From positions 1 through 64,000 of the forward strand of contig DASXFC010000064.1 of NCBI GenBank assembly GCA_036489775.1: a stretch of DNA of 64,000 bases, in the 5' to 3' direction. Positions 35,894 through 44,858 of this stretch are shown one piece after another (the first letter of the stretch is position 1; every line of letters begins with the position of its first letter). A program made the translations under genes and the position numbers. The notes beneath the pieces were generated by a model. That model was not told the origin of the DNA and did no database searches. It saw only the letters and a list, made by a program, of their open reading frames with translations. This DNA comes from Bog-473 sp036489775. Lineage in GTDB: Bacteria > Actinomycetota > Acidimicrobiia > Acidimicrobiales > RAAP-2.

Positions 35894-36765
35894 GCGTCCA
35901 CCCGGGCCAGGATGTTCTGCGCTTCCTTGTATTGGTGCACGAGGAGGGCCTCGCCCGTCGGCAAGAGGGCGGCTGGCTTCCCCTGGGCAACCGCCTCCTC
36001 GTACAGCGAGATGATCTCGTGTGCGTGCGCCACCTCCCCCTCCGAAGGCGAGAACACCTCGTTGAGGATCTCGACGTGAGGTGGATAGAACGCCGAACAC
36101 CCCGTGAAGCCCAGGCGCTTCTCGATAATGGCCCGCTTTCGGTATTCGTCAAAGTCCTTCAGGTTCGGGAGCTGCGGGAATCCGATCTTGGCCTTGCCGA
36201 AGGCCACCGCAGTCATCACCGTCTTCAACTTCGGGTAGTAATGGATCGGACTCAGGCTTCCATCCTCTTCATAGAGGGGCTGCCCGGTGTCCACGTGGAG
36301 ATCGCCGATTCCACATCCGACCACCACCACGGCGTCCATGGCGACGATGCGCTCGATCTCGATTACACCTCGGGCCGACTCGATACTGGCTTTGATCTTC
36401 GGATCTGACCCATGCTTGCGGCAAAGCTCCAGTACCTCTTCAAGATCCTCGGCAGACTCCGTCTTGGGGTACATGAGCTGGTCGATCCCGGCCTCGGCCA
36501 GGGCGATGATGTCGTCCCGGCCCCATTTGGTGCTCAGATGATTCACGCGCGGGATGCTCATGGCGCCCCCGAAGTACTCGGGCTGGGCGAGGTATTCGAG
36601 GACCTTGGTCCGTGCCTCCTCCTTGCGGTCGATCGGGACCGCGTCTTCGAGGTCCAGCATGAAGGCATCCGCTGGGATCGTGGGGATCTTCGCCCATTTC
36701 CGCTCGTCGAGGATGGGGCTCTCAAAACAGCACCGCACGCGATGCCAGGCAGCGACGTAGTCCAT
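35890..36765 (-). CDS. CitE-like HpcH/HpaI-family CoA-ester lyase, cluster B
   Basis: The 291-residue lyase has DLEDAVP, IPRVNHLSTKWG, Glu in ASIESARGVIE and GIGDLHVDTG, the Mg2+-binding layout of CitE and malyl-CoA lyases. The final stretch GEALLVHQYKEAQNILARVDA is shared with the cluster A copy. It is the first gene downstream of the promoter/operator at 36859-36889 and overlaps the amidohydrolase start. Confidence 0.87.
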   Translation of the reverse strand: MDYVAAWHRVRCCFESPILDERKWAKIPTIPADAFMLDLEDAVPIDRKEEARTKVLEYLAQPEYFGGAMSIPRVNHLSTKWGRDDIIALAEAGIDQLMYPKTESAEDLEEVLELCRKHGSDPKIKASIESARGVIEIERIVAMDAVVVVGCGIGDLHVDTGQPLYEEDGSLSPIHYYPKLKTVMTAVAFGKAKIGFPQLPNLKDFDEYRKRAIIEKRLGFTGCSAFYPPHVEILNEVFSPSEGEVAHAHEIISLYEEAVAQGKPAALLPTGEALLVHQYKEAQNILARVDA

Positions 36766-36858
36766 TGTCCGTCCTTCGTCAGTCCTCTAGGCCCGGTGCC
36801 ATAAGCCGCCCTGTTTAGGGGTCAGTTGTGGTCCGGTCGGCCGCACTAAATATCATTA

Positions 36859-36889
36859 CTATCATAATGATAGATCCAATTCTGCGCAA
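36859..36889 (-). promoter_or_regulatory. Cluster B internal promoter with perfect palindromic operator
   Basis: CTATCATAATGATAG at 36859-36873 is a perfect 7-1-7 palindrome. On the minus strand, TTGCGC (36889-36884), a 17-base spacer and TATGAT (36866-36861) form a promoter for the CitE-like gene, with the -10 inside the palindrome, as at the liv promoter. Confidence 0.75.
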
Positions 36890-36909
36890 GGGCCCGGCAA
36901 CTGAATCTG

Positions 36910-37461
36910 TCAGGTCGGCCATCCCGGCACTCCGGGTTCTCGCTGGACCCCGCACGAGTTGAACATGGCGCAACCCATGCGATAACACGTTGCCGCGCAG
37001 AGAAACTCGATGATCTGGCTGTGATCGAAATGCCCTTCGAGGTCCGCCCACGTCGTGTCCGTCACGCAGTCGTCGGCAAAGAGGTCGTCGGTCATCTGTA
37101 GGACGGCACGTTCCACATCGGACCATTGACCTTCGTCGATCGGTCGGGTGGTCAGCCGGACGTCGTCCGGCGTCAGGCCTACCGAAAGGGCGTAGAGGGT
37201 GTGCTGGCCGAACTCGTACACGCAGGAACAGTTCCAGCCCATTCGCAGTATGACCAGCTCGCGTAGTCGGGGGGGGATGGATCCCTGGTGCAGAAGCACA
37301 TCCGAGACCGCACTCATCGCCTTGGCCACCTTGCGATTCGTGCCGAGGGTAGCCCCCATGTTGATCGCTTGAACGACCCCGCCGGCGGTCTTCTCCCGGA
37401 TGCGGTCCGCTAAGTGCTCGATGGGCGGGATCCTCGGGGAGGTTGGGCGGGTCCTGGTCAT
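36910..37461 (-). CDS. Carboxymuconolactone decarboxylase (CMD)-like protein, cluster B
   Basis: The 183-residue helical protein has LRELVILRMGWNCSCVYEFGQHTLYALSVGLTPDDVRL, the CMD/AhpD core with a YEF..H pattern and two Cys (NCSC) one residue apart rather than the CxxC of AhpD. A second pair of Cys lies near the end (CAATCYRMGCAMFNSCG). GGGAGG precedes the ATG. It follows the E3 gene by 12 bases, so it ends the dehydrogenase operon. Function may be decarboxylation or peroxide reduction. Confidence 0.75.
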   Translation of the reverse strand: MTRTRPTSPRIPPIEHLADRIREKTAGGVVQAINMGATLGTNRKVAKAMSAVSDVLLHQGSIPPRLRELVILRMGWNCSCVYEFGQHTLYALSVGLTPDDVRLTTRPIDEGQWSDVERAVLQMTDDLFADDCVTDTTWADLEGHFDHSQIIEFLCAATCYRMGCAMFNSCGVQREPGVPGWPT

Positions 37462-37473
37462 GTTCCTCCCTGG

Positions 37474-38787
37474 TCAGCTTCGAAGGGCGGCGGTGGCGGC
37501 GACGCTAAGCGCTTCGGCGATGCTGGGATGCCACTGCGGTGTCAGCGCCAGCTCGTCGAGTGTCAACTCGCTGCGTATGGCCAAAGTGGCCAGGGCGATG
37601 ATCTCCTCCACGTCGGGGCTGACTGCTTGGACCCCGAGAACCTCACCCGTCTGTGCGTCACCGATCACCTTGACCATGCCCTCGCGAGACCCCAGCGCGG
37701 CAGCCCGTCCGTTGGCCGACAAATCGGCGTAGCCACAGACGAGGTCACGACCGGCCTGGCGAGCGGCGCGCTCCCCCATCCCGATCCATCCGATGGCCGG
37801 GAAGGTGTGCAAGATCCTCGGCTGCGGACCGTCTGGGAAGGTGCGGTTCAGACCGGCGGCATTGCTCCCCGCAATGCCGGCCAGCGCCTGCGCCATGCCC
37901 GTCGTGTCGCTGCCGACGACCACGTCGCCGGCAGCGAACACGTGTGACACCTGGGTCTCCGCATGCGTATCGACCCAGAGGCGTGCGGTCGGCAGTCCGA
38001 TGCTGTCCAGCCCAAGATCTTCGACCCGTGGCGCCCTACAGTCGGTGATCACCACTACCTCGGCGTCGGTGGCGCCGGACGAGATTTCGTCCATGACTAC
38101 CCCCACATTCTCGAGGACGCCAACGGCCAGGCGGTCCATGTCCGGGTCCAAGGCAGGGATCAACGCGCCTTGCGCCAAGGGCACGGTCACCTTGGTCCCA
38201 AGCGCGGCCAAGAGAAAGGCGTACTCCACGAAGAAGGTTGTCTCGCCGAGCCCCCCACCCAGCACTCGCGCTGAGGCCGGAGGCCTCACGAGATCCTGCA
38301 CCAGATCGGCGGTCAAGACGCGTGAAGGGTCCACGCCCTCGAGGGTCGGAGTCACCCAGGACGATCCTGACGCGATCACGATGCTGCCGGCATGCACCGT
38401 CTCAGCGTTCCCAACCGCCACCGACTGGGCGTCGATGAGGTGCGCGTGCCCCTCCCGCACCGTGACTCCGGCGGCCGTGAGGGACGCTTGCAGTCCCCGC
38501 TGCATGCCCTCCGCCAATCGCAGCTGACGCTTTCGAACCTGAGAGAGGGCCAGCTCCCCCGCCGCGTCGAGTATGCCGACGAGCTCCAATTCTTGCGCCT
38601 CCAACGACGACTTGAGGGCGCTCAGCAAGCCGTTGGTAGGAATGCACGACTGGTGCACGCACGTGCCACCCAGGCGTTCGCCTTCTACCAGCACGACGGA
38701 AGACCCACATTTCGCTGCGGCCAGCGCCGCGGCGTGTCCGGCTGGCCCCCCGCCAATGACGCAGACGTCGAATCGGTCCTCACTCAT
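37474..38787 (-). CDS. Dihydrolipoamide dehydrogenase-like flavoprotein (E3)
   Basis: A 437-residue FAD/NAD disulfide oxidoreductase: VCVIGGGPAGHAAA for FAD, the redox pair Cys43 and Cys48 in GGTCVHQSCIPT, the NAD loop VLGGGLGET, HVFAAGDVV, and the C-terminal base pair in WHPSIAEAL. It would reoxidise the lipoyl arm of the E2 encoded upstream. The Lys normally two residues after CIP in E3 is Asn52, and the chain is somewhat short (about 460-470 is usual). Its ATG overlaps the E2 stop (ATGA). Confidence 0.85.
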   Translation of the reverse strand: MSEDRFDVCVIGGGPAGHAAALAAAKCGSSVVLVEGERLGGTCVHQSCIPTNGLLSALKSSLEAQELELVGILDAAGELALSQVRKRQLRLAEGMQRGLQASLTAAGVTVREGHAHLIDAQSVAVGNAETVHAGSIVIASGSSWVTPTLEGVDPSRVLTADLVQDLVRPPASARVLGGGLGETTFFVEYAFLLAALGTKVTVPLAQGALIPALDPDMDRLAVGVLENVGVVMDEISSGATDAEVVVITDCRAPRVEDLGLDSIGLPTARLWVDTHAETQVSHVFAAGDVVVGSDTTGMAQALAGIAGSNAAGLNRTFPDGPQPRILHTFPAIGWIGMGERAARQAGRDLVCGYADLSANGRAAALGSREGMVKVIGDAQTGEVLGVQAVSPDVEEIIALATLAIRSELTLDELALTPQWHPSIAEALSVAATAALRS

Positions 38788-39962
38788 GACAACAACATGA
38801 ATGGCGACTCGAGTAGCTCCTTCACCTCACGCAGGAACAAAGCGCCTGGTTCACCGTCGATGACTCGATGGTCAATGGTCAAGCTGAGCGTGAGGATCCG
38901 TGAGCGCAGCGGCCTGTCTCCCTCCCACACCACACCGTCCTTGAGACCCCCGACACCGAGGATGGCCACATTGGGCGGATTGATGATGGGTGTGAAGAAA
39001 TCGATCCCGACCGCCCCCAGGGAGGTAACAGTGAACGTCGGGTGGTCGAGTTCGTCCAAGGTGAGGGTCCCGTCCCGAGCCTTCTGGGCCAGGCCACGTA
39101 CCTCATCGGAGATCTGGCGCAGGGTCTTGCCCGCCACGTCGCGGATGACGGGCACCAAGAGTCCCTCAGGCAGTGACACGGCCACTCCGATATCCACTGT
39201 CCGGTGCACGTGCCGTGCCCCGTCCACAACCTCAGCATTCAGGAATGGATGACGCGTCAAGGCCAGGCCAGCGGCCCGCACGACCAGGTCGGTCGGAGAT
39301 GGGCGGACGTCCTCATCGGCCCAGGCGGCGATCAGCTCGTCGCGCATGTGCATGGCGCGATCCATGGACACTTCCATGCCGAGCGTGAGCTGTGCCATCT
39401 CATGGAGGCTCGACAACAGGCGTTCAGCAATGACGCGCCGCGCCCCGGAAAGCGGCGCCGTGTCTGGAAGAGGCGGGCGCGGTCTGCCGCGATGCTCCAG
39501 AGCCGCGCCGACGTCGCTGGCCACAATGCGTCCCCGAGGACCAGTTCCGACCACCGCCCCCAAGTCGAGACCTGCCTGCTGGGCCAGCTTGCGAGCCAAC
39601 GGCGAACTCCTGAGTCGATCCGAGTGCACGATCCGCTCCGCGGGCGGCTGGCTGGCCTCGCGATGGTTCATGATCGGTGTGTCGTCGTGAGCTGGCCGAC
39701 CCTGACTGGACGGTGGCAGGTCTTCGCCCTCATGAAGGATCCAGCCGACCACCTCTCCGCATCGCGCCGTGATGCCGGCGGGGGCGACCTGGCGCAGCAC
39801 GCCCTCGGCCGAAGCCGCCACCTCGGTCTCGAGTTTGTCGGTGGTGATGTCGAAGAGGATGTCGTCCGCCTTCACCGAAGCCCCATCGTCGAAGCGCCAT
39901 CGGACGATCGTGCCCTCCTCCATCGTCAAGCCCAGCTTGGGCATGACGATCTCAACGGCCAT
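38784..39962 (-). CDS. Dihydrolipoamide acyltransferase (E2) of a 2-oxo-acid/acetoin-type dehydrogenase
   Basis: The 392-residue E2 has one lipoyl domain (lipoyl Lys43 in TTDKLETE), a Pro/Gln linker, a peripheral-subunit-binding domain (SPLARKLAQQAGLDLGAVVGTGPRGRIVASDV) and a catalytic domain ending with IDHRVIDG at about residue 365. The ATG at 39962 has GGAGGG upstream and lies 11 bases inside the end of the E1 beta gene. It carries acyl groups from E1 to CoA. Confidence 0.9.
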   Translation of the reverse strand: MAVEIVMPKLGLTMEEGTIVRWRFDDGASVKADDILFDITTDKLETEVAASAEGVLRQVAPAGITARCGEVVGWILHEGEDLPPSSQGRPAHDDTPIMNHREASQPPAERIVHSDRLRSSPLARKLAQQAGLDLGAVVGTGPRGRIVASDVGAALEHRGRPRPPLPDTAPLSGARRVIAERLLSSLHEMAQLTLGMEVSMDRAMHMRDELIAAWADEDVRPSPTDLVVRAAGLALTRHPFLNAEVVDGARHVHRTVDIGVAVSLPEGLLVPVIRDVAGKTLRQISDEVRGLAQKARDGTLTLDELDHPTFTVTSLGAVGIDFFTPIINPPNVAILGVGGLKDGVVWEGDRPLRSRILTLSLTIDHRVIDGEPGALFLREVKELLESPFMLLS

Positions 39963-41001
39963 TGAGCCCTCCGGCGGAAGTGGATCCGTCTGGCTGCAGT
40001 GGGGACAGTCCGAGCAGTCGTTCGGCCTCGGCCACGATGTCACCCTTGTTGGGGACATGGAGCCGCTCCAGGCCCGAGTTGAACGGGATGGGAGTAAAGG
40101 GCGCACCAACCCGGTGGATGGGCGCGTCAAGCTCGTCGAAAGCTACCTCCTGAATTTGGGCAGCGATCTCGGCGCCGATCCCGCCGAAGCGCACGGCCTC
40201 GTGGGCCACCAGACAGCGGTGCGTCTTGGCGACCGATTCGACGATCGTCGTCGTGTCGAGCGGCTGGAGTGTGCGGGGATCGATTACCTCCACCCCGATG
40301 CCATGTGCCTGCTCCAGGGTGTCGGCCGCCTTGAGGGCCTCTTCCACCATGCGACCCATCGCCACGATAGTCAGGTCTTTTCCGACCCGTTTCACGCAGG
40401 CACGACCCAACTCCAGAGCGAAGGCTTCCTCGGCCACCTCGGCCGTTCGGCCGAGCAACCGCTTGTGTGCGATGTAGATCACGGGGTTGTCGTCGCGGAT
40501 CGAGGCCACCAGCAGGCCTTTGGCCTCGGCTGGTCCCGACGGCATCACCACCTTGAGCCCTGGCACGTGGCACAGCCACGCTTCGAGGGACTGCGAGTGC
40601 TGCGCACCCATGCCTCCCCCAGCCCCGGCGAAGGCAAGGACGGTCACCGGCAAGGTGACCTTGCCCCCGAACATGTACCGCATTTTGGCCATCTGGTTGG
40701 CCAGCTGATCCATGCAAATTCCGATGAAGTCCATGAACATCAGGTCCACGACCGGTCGCAGGCCGACCGCGGCCGCTCCGGTTGCCAACCCCACCACAGA
40801 TGCCTCCGAAAGCGGCGTGTCGATGATGCGCCGCTCTCCGAACTCCCCGATGAGGCCCTTGGTGGCGCGGAAGACCCCGCCGTAGTCCCCCACGTCCTCG
40901 CCCAACACGAAGACGTTGTCGTCCTCCTCAAGACACTGCCGCAGTCCCTCGCGCAGAGCCTCCACGTAGCGCAGGGTGCGGACACCTTCCGCGATACTCA
41001 T
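39952..41001 (-). CDS. Thiamine-dependent dehydrogenase E1 beta subunit
   Basis: A 349-residue transketolase-like subunit with LGEDVGDYGGVFRATKGL, DTPLSEASVVGLATGAA, PVTVLAFAGAGGGMGAQHSQSLEAW and the C-terminal swivelling domain (DLTIVAMGRMVEEALKAA). It pairs with E1 alpha. Its ATG overlaps the E1 alpha stop by four bases. Confidence 0.92.
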   Translation of the reverse strand: MSIAEGVRTLRYVEALREGLRQCLEEDDNVFVLGEDVGDYGGVFRATKGLIGEFGERRIIDTPLSEASVVGLATGAAAVGLRPVVDLMFMDFIGICMDQLANQMAKMRYMFGGKVTLPVTVLAFAGAGGGMGAQHSQSLEAWLCHVPGLKVVMPSGPAEAKGLLVASIRDDNPVIYIAHKRLLGRTAEVAEEAFALELGRACVKRVGKDLTIVAMGRMVEEALKAADTLEQAHGIGVEVIDPRTLQPLDTTTIVESVAKTHRCLVAHEAVRFGGIGAEIAAQIQEVAFDELDAPIHRVGAPFTPIPFNSGLERLHVPNKGDIVAEAERLLGLSPLQPDGSTSAGGLNGR

Positions 41002-41966
41002 GCGTAGACATCCTCGAACAAAGCGGCCGCCTCAGGCTCGGGGCTCCTCTCGGCGAATTCGATGGCGTCAGCCACCTCCTGCGCGGCCTCATCGTGTACG
41101 GCCCGCAGCTCCTCTGCTGAGCTCAGTGCTCCAGCGATCATTTGCTCCTCGAGGCGCAGGATCGGATCACGCGCCACCCACTCCTCCCGCTCCTCGTCTG
41201 TCCGGTAGGGAACGCCCATCCCCGTCACGCCGACGTGGTCGAAGTAACGGTAGGCATGGCACTCCATGTAGGACGGGCCCTCGCCGGCCCGGGCCCGGGC
41301 AATGCATCGCTCGGCCTGTCGATGGACCGCGATGACATCCATCCCGTCTACATCCACCCCAGGCATCCCGTACGCCTTGCCCTTATCGGAGGCTGGCACG
41401 ATCAGCTGATGGCGGCTCCGCCGAGTGAATTCCGCGTACATGTTGTCCTCGCAGACGAAGACCACCGGCAGTTTGTACAGGGCTGCTAAACCCATCGATT
41501 CATGGAACGTCCCCTCGTTGGTGGCGCCGTCGCCGAAGAAGGTCACGCTGACATTGCTGTTGCCCCGGTATCGGTTGGCGAACGCTGCTCCCACCGCTAT
41601 GGGAATGCCCGCACCGACGATCCCGTTGGCCCCGAGCATCCCCTGGTCGAAGTCCGAGATGTGCATACTGCCGCCCTTACCCCTGCAGTACCCGGTGCTC
41701 TTTCCGAAGAGTTCGGCGAACATCCGGGCCATCTCCCCACCCTTGGCGATGAGGTGGCCATGCCCCCGGTGTGTGCTAGTGATCTGATCAGTCGGCGTCA
41801 GGTGGGACATGACGCCGGCAGCGATCGCCTCTTGCCCGACGTAGAGATGCAGCCCGCCCGGGATCCGGCCTGACTCCATCAGCGCTCCCGCCGCTTCTTC
41901 GAAGTGACGGATCCTGACCATGACGCGGTGGATCTCGAGGGCCTGACGCGCCCTGGGCAGCCGCAT
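40998..41966 (-). CDS. Thiamine-dependent dehydrogenase E1 alpha subunit
   Basis: A 322-residue subunit with the thiamine-diphosphate motif GDGATNEGTFHESMGLAALYKLPVVFVCEDN from residue 145, STHRGHGHLIAKG, and GKGGSMHISD. The proportions and the separate alpha and beta chains fit acetoin dehydrogenase or branched-chain 2-oxo-acid dehydrogenase rather than the single-chain pyruvate enzyme. The ATG at 41966 has AAGGGGG upstream; an ATG at 41993 lies within a putative promoter. The substrate is not certain. Confidence 0.9.
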   Translation of the reverse strand: MRLPRARQALEIHRVMVRIRHFEEAAGALMESGRIPGGLHLYVGQEAIAAGVMSHLTPTDQITSTHRGHGHLIAKGGEMARMFAELFGKSTGYCRGKGGSMHISDFDQGMLGANGIVGAGIPIAVGAAFANRYRGNSNVSVTFFGDGATNEGTFHESMGLAALYKLPVVFVCEDNMYAEFTRRSRHQLIVPASDKGKAYGMPGVDVDGMDVIAVHRQAERCIARARAGEGPSYMECHAYRYFDHVGVTGMGVPYRTDEEREEWVARDPILRLEEQMIAGALSSAEELRAVHDEAAQEVADAIEFAERSPEPEAAALFEDVYA

Positions 41967-42042
41967 ACCAGCCCCCTTAAGTTTATCTCTCATGATGAAT
42001 ATACCATAGCAACGCGGCAGTCCACCGGGCCGAGTGATGCGC

Positions 42043-42873
42043 TCACCGGGGCGCGTTGGCCAGGAACTCCAATTGCAGGTCAAGAAACCGCTGAGGCGTC
42101 TCGAAGAAGTAGCCATGCGCAGCGTGTTCGAGCACGTGGAGGCGGGCGTCCGGGATGGTCGCCGCCATCACTCGGGCGAACCGCAACGGCGTCAGGATGT
42201 CCTCATCCCCGACAACAACCAAGGTTGGCGCGCTGATGCGTTCGAGATCTGACTCACAGTCATGGGCGATGGCCGCCTCGAGATGAGCCAACCACGTGTC
42301 GAGGTGCACGTCATCATGGGCGGTCTCGTAGAGGTCCTCGAACCTGTCCCCGCCCTCGCCGGTGGCCCAGTGATCAGATGTGAATGTCCAGAACTCGATG
42401 TAGCGGCGCAGAGCGGCGGGCCCCAACGCTTCGAGGATGGGACGTCGAAACCCCATAATCGCTGCCAGTAAGCCATCGGTCTTCTGCATGGTGCTGTGCA
42501 GTGCCAGCGTCCGGACGAGATCGGGCCGCTCGGCGGCCAGACGCATCCCGATCGCTCCCCCGAGTGAGGCGCCACATACGTGGACCGGGCCGAGATCCAG
42601 CACGTCGAGCAGCGCGGCCGCATCGTCCGCCAGTTGGCTGATCGTGTAGGGACCAGGAGGAGCATCTGATCGCCCGGTCCCACGGTGATCGTACGAAATA
42701 CACTCATAGGACTGGCACAGGGTCGGCACCAGGTGTCCCCATCCGGAGTGATCGATGCCCAACCCCATAATGAGGAACAGTGCAGGGCCATCGCCCTGCA
42801 CTTGATGGTAGAGGTTGACCTCACCGGCTTTGATCGTGCCACCTGGAACCCGTGTCTCATTTGCGCCTGTCAT
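42043..42873 (-). CDS. Alpha/beta hydrolase preceding the dehydrogenase operon
   Basis: A 276-residue hydrolase with the nucleophile elbow GASLGG, the acid in GDEDILTP and the His in HAAHGYF, in the group of 3-oxoadipate enol-lactonase and carboxylesterase homologues. The ATG at 42873 has GGAGG five bases upstream. It is transcribed in the same direction as the E1-E3 genes, 76 bases ahead. It could cleave an ester, lactone or carbon-carbon bond to make the 2-oxo acid or diketone for the dehydrogenase; this is inference. Confidence 0.85.
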   Translation of the reverse strand: MTGANETRVPGGTIKAGEVNLYHQVQGDGPALFLIMGLGIDHSGWGHLVPTLCQSYECISYDHRGTGRSDAPPGPYTISQLADDAAALLDVLDLGPVHVCGASLGGAIGMRLAAERPDLVRTLALHSTMQKTDGLLAAIMGFRRPILEALGPAALRRYIEFWTFTSDHWATGEGGDRFEDLYETAHDDVHLDTWLAHLEAAIAHDCESDLERISAPTLVVVGDEDILTPLRFARVMAATIPDARLHVLEHAAHGYFFETPQRFLDLQLEFLANAPR

Positions 42874-43003
42874 ATCTGCCTCCACATCTCGTTGAGTAAC
42901 TCAGGACTCAGGACCCGTATTCGCGGCATGTCAAAGTGAATTCGCGTTCGACATCTCACGACCAGCAGGCACTGCATCGGAAGTGCGTTGCTAGTCTCGC
43001 CAC

Positions 43004-43786
43004 GTGCCCGAACCACTCTCACATGTGTCTTTGTTCTCGTTGTCCGGTCGAATTGCCATCGTCACCGGTGCCTCCAGCGGTCTGGGCGCCCGTTTCGCAC
43101 GCGTCCTCCACGAGGCCGGAGCGACGGTTGTCATCGGCGCCCGACGCGTCGAGAAGCTCCAGGCACTCGCCTCCGAGCTCGGCCCGGGCGTGGTCCCGGT
43201 GCAATGTGACGTGGCCAACGACGCGGACTGCGCTCGCCTACACGCCGCGGCCTTGGAGGCCGGGCATGGACGCATCGACATCCTGGTGAACAACGCGGGG
43301 ATCGGATCGCCGATCCGGGCCGAGGACGAGGACCCGGCAGACTTCCGACGGACGGTGGAGGTCAATCTCAACAGCGTCTTCGTGCTCTCCCGTCTGACCG
43401 GCATAACCATGCTCGAACAGCGTCGCGGCTCCATCATCAACATCGCGTCAATGCTCGGGCTCGTCGCCTCTGCCCCAATCGCCCAGGCGTCGTATTGCGC
43501 GTCCAAAGGGGCCGTTGTCAACCTCACGCGTGAGCTGGCCTGCCAGTGGGCCCGCCGTGGCGTCAGGGTCAACGCCATTGCTCCAGGCTGGTTCCCATCG
43601 GAGATGACTAGCGAGAGTCTCTTCGGCGACGAGCGATCGATGGAGTACGTCCGCCGCAACTGCCCGATGGGACGAGGTGGCGAGGAGCATGAGCTCGATG
43701 GTGCCCTCATCTTCTTGGCCTCTGACTCGAGTAGCTATGTGACCGGTCAGACGCTGGCAGTCGATGGGGGGTGGGTGGCCCGCTAG
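43004..43786 (+). CDS. SDR-family oxidoreductase
   Basis: A complete 260-residue short-chain dehydrogenase: TGASSGLG cofactor loop, CDVANDADC, NNAG, Ser in INIASMLG, YCASK and the ending TGQTLAVDGGW. It oxidises or reduces an alcohol or ketone with NAD(P)(H). Translation appears to start at GTG 43004. Its last 80 bases overlap the end of the LLM gene on the other strand. It is divergent from the alpha/beta hydrolase gene. Confidence 0.88.
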   Translation: MPEPLSHVSLFSLSGRIAIVTGASSGLGARFARVLHEAGATVVIGARRVEKLQALASELGPGVVPVQCDVANDADCARLHAAALEAGHGRIDILVNNAGIGSPIRAEDEDPADFRRTVEVNLNSVFVLSRLTGITMLEQRRGSIINIASMLGLVASAPIAQASYCASKGAVVNLTRELACQWARRGVRVNAIAPGWFPSEMTSESLFGDERSMEYVRRNCPMGRGGEEHELDGALIFLASDSSSYVTGQTLAVDGGWVAR

Positions 43787-44858
43787 TCGCGTCGGGCGGC
43801 ACCAGGTGATGAATCCGCTGGACGACGCGGAGAAGCTGGTCAACACCCCCACCGCGGGCACCGCCGCTGCTGCTGAGATCCGACAGCCTCACGTGTTCTA
43901 GACCCGCATAAGCCGCAATGGAAGCGGCCACCTCATTGGGTGATCCATGCACGATGTGGTCATGGACCAGCCGATCATCCAGCGCCATCGCGGCCCGGAG
44001 CAACCGATCACCCGAGAGTGTGGGAATGAGTGAGTGCTTCTCACGGTCCCCCAGCGGGTGCGCGGTCCCGTACCTGGCGAACACCTCATCGGGCAGAAGC
44101 AGGCACAAGACGCGGACGGCAGGGTGGCGAAGGAGCGCGTGTGCCTGCTCGTGTTGCTCCTGCACGATGACGTCGAGGGCAAGACCCATCTCCACCGCAT
44201 CCGTGGCGCGCCCCGCTGCTTCCGCCGAAGCCAACACGGCTTCGCGCCCGCGTCGCCAGCGTTCAGGCGTCAGGTTGGAGGGAATCCATCCGTCGGCGAC
44301 CCGTCCGGTCAGCGCCAGGCCCCGGGGACCGTGGGAAGCCAGCCACAGCTCAGGCCCGGCCCCAGCCGAGGGTCGCAAGCCCATCACCGCCCCCTGCCGA
44401 TCAGGTCCCGGGTCGTCCATGAGGGAGCGGATCGACGTCGCCGCATCGAGCAGCCGCCGGGCCGGTGAGGCGACGTCCCAGCCATAGGGCCGGAAGTTGG
44501 CCACCTCGCCTGCCCCGATGCCGACCAGGACGCGCCCGGTGACCAGGTGGTCCACGCTGAGAGCCGACTGCAAGATGGTGGCCGGCATTCGGCGGACGGA
44601 GTCCGTGACGCAGAGACCCATGTCGGCATCGCCGGCCTCAGCGGCACACGCCGCCATGCACACGAAGGGGTCGGCATAGGCGTGCAAATCCAGGAGGTCG
44701 CGAACGCGCTTCTCTCCCTGCCACAACGATGGCGAGGCGAAGGCCATCAGATGGTCTGGCCACCAGAAGGAATCGACTCCACCGGCGGCGAAACGGCTCA
44801 CCAGCTTCCGCATCCGATCGAATGGAGGCAGCGGTGGCACGCGAACGCCGACTTTCAC
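43707..44858 (-). CDS. Luciferase-like (LLM) flavin/F420-dependent oxidoreductase
   Basis: The 383-residue protein starts MKVGVRVPPLPPF and has GVDSFWWPDHL, GDADMGLCVTDSVRRMPATILQSALSVDHLVTGRVLVGIGAGEVANFRPYGWD and GPELWLASHGPRGLALTGRVADGWIP, typical of LLM TIM-barrel enzymes. Several actinobacterial relatives use F420, others FMN. It overlaps the SDR upstream by ATGA and the plus-strand SDR at its 3' end by 80 bases. The last 40 residues are rich in Pro, Ser and Arg and may be non-essential read-through. Confidence 0.85.
   Translation of the reverse strand: MKVGVRVPPLPPFDRMRKLVSRFAAGGVDSFWWPDHLMAFASPSLWQGEKRVRDLLDLHAYADPFVCMAACAAEAGDADMGLCVTDSVRRMPATILQSALSVDHLVTGRVLVGIGAGEVANFRPYGWDVASPARRLLDAATSIRSLMDDPGPDRQGAVMGLRPSAGAGPELWLASHGPRGLALTGRVADGWIPSNLTPERWRRGREAVLASAEAAGRATDAVEMGLALDVIVQEQHEQAHALLRHPAVRVLCLLLPDEVFARYGTAHPLGDREKHSLIPTLSGDRLLRAAMALDDRLVHDHIVHGSPNEVAASIAAYAGLEHVRLSDLSSSGGARGGGVDQLLRVVQRIHHLVPPDATSGPPTPHRLPASDRSHSYSSQRPRR

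Noticed and set aside
42886..42935. Tandem ACTCAGG repeat in the gap before the alpha/beta hydrolase as an operator
   Set aside because: Only about two copies are present, without symmetry or recurrence elsewhere in the window.
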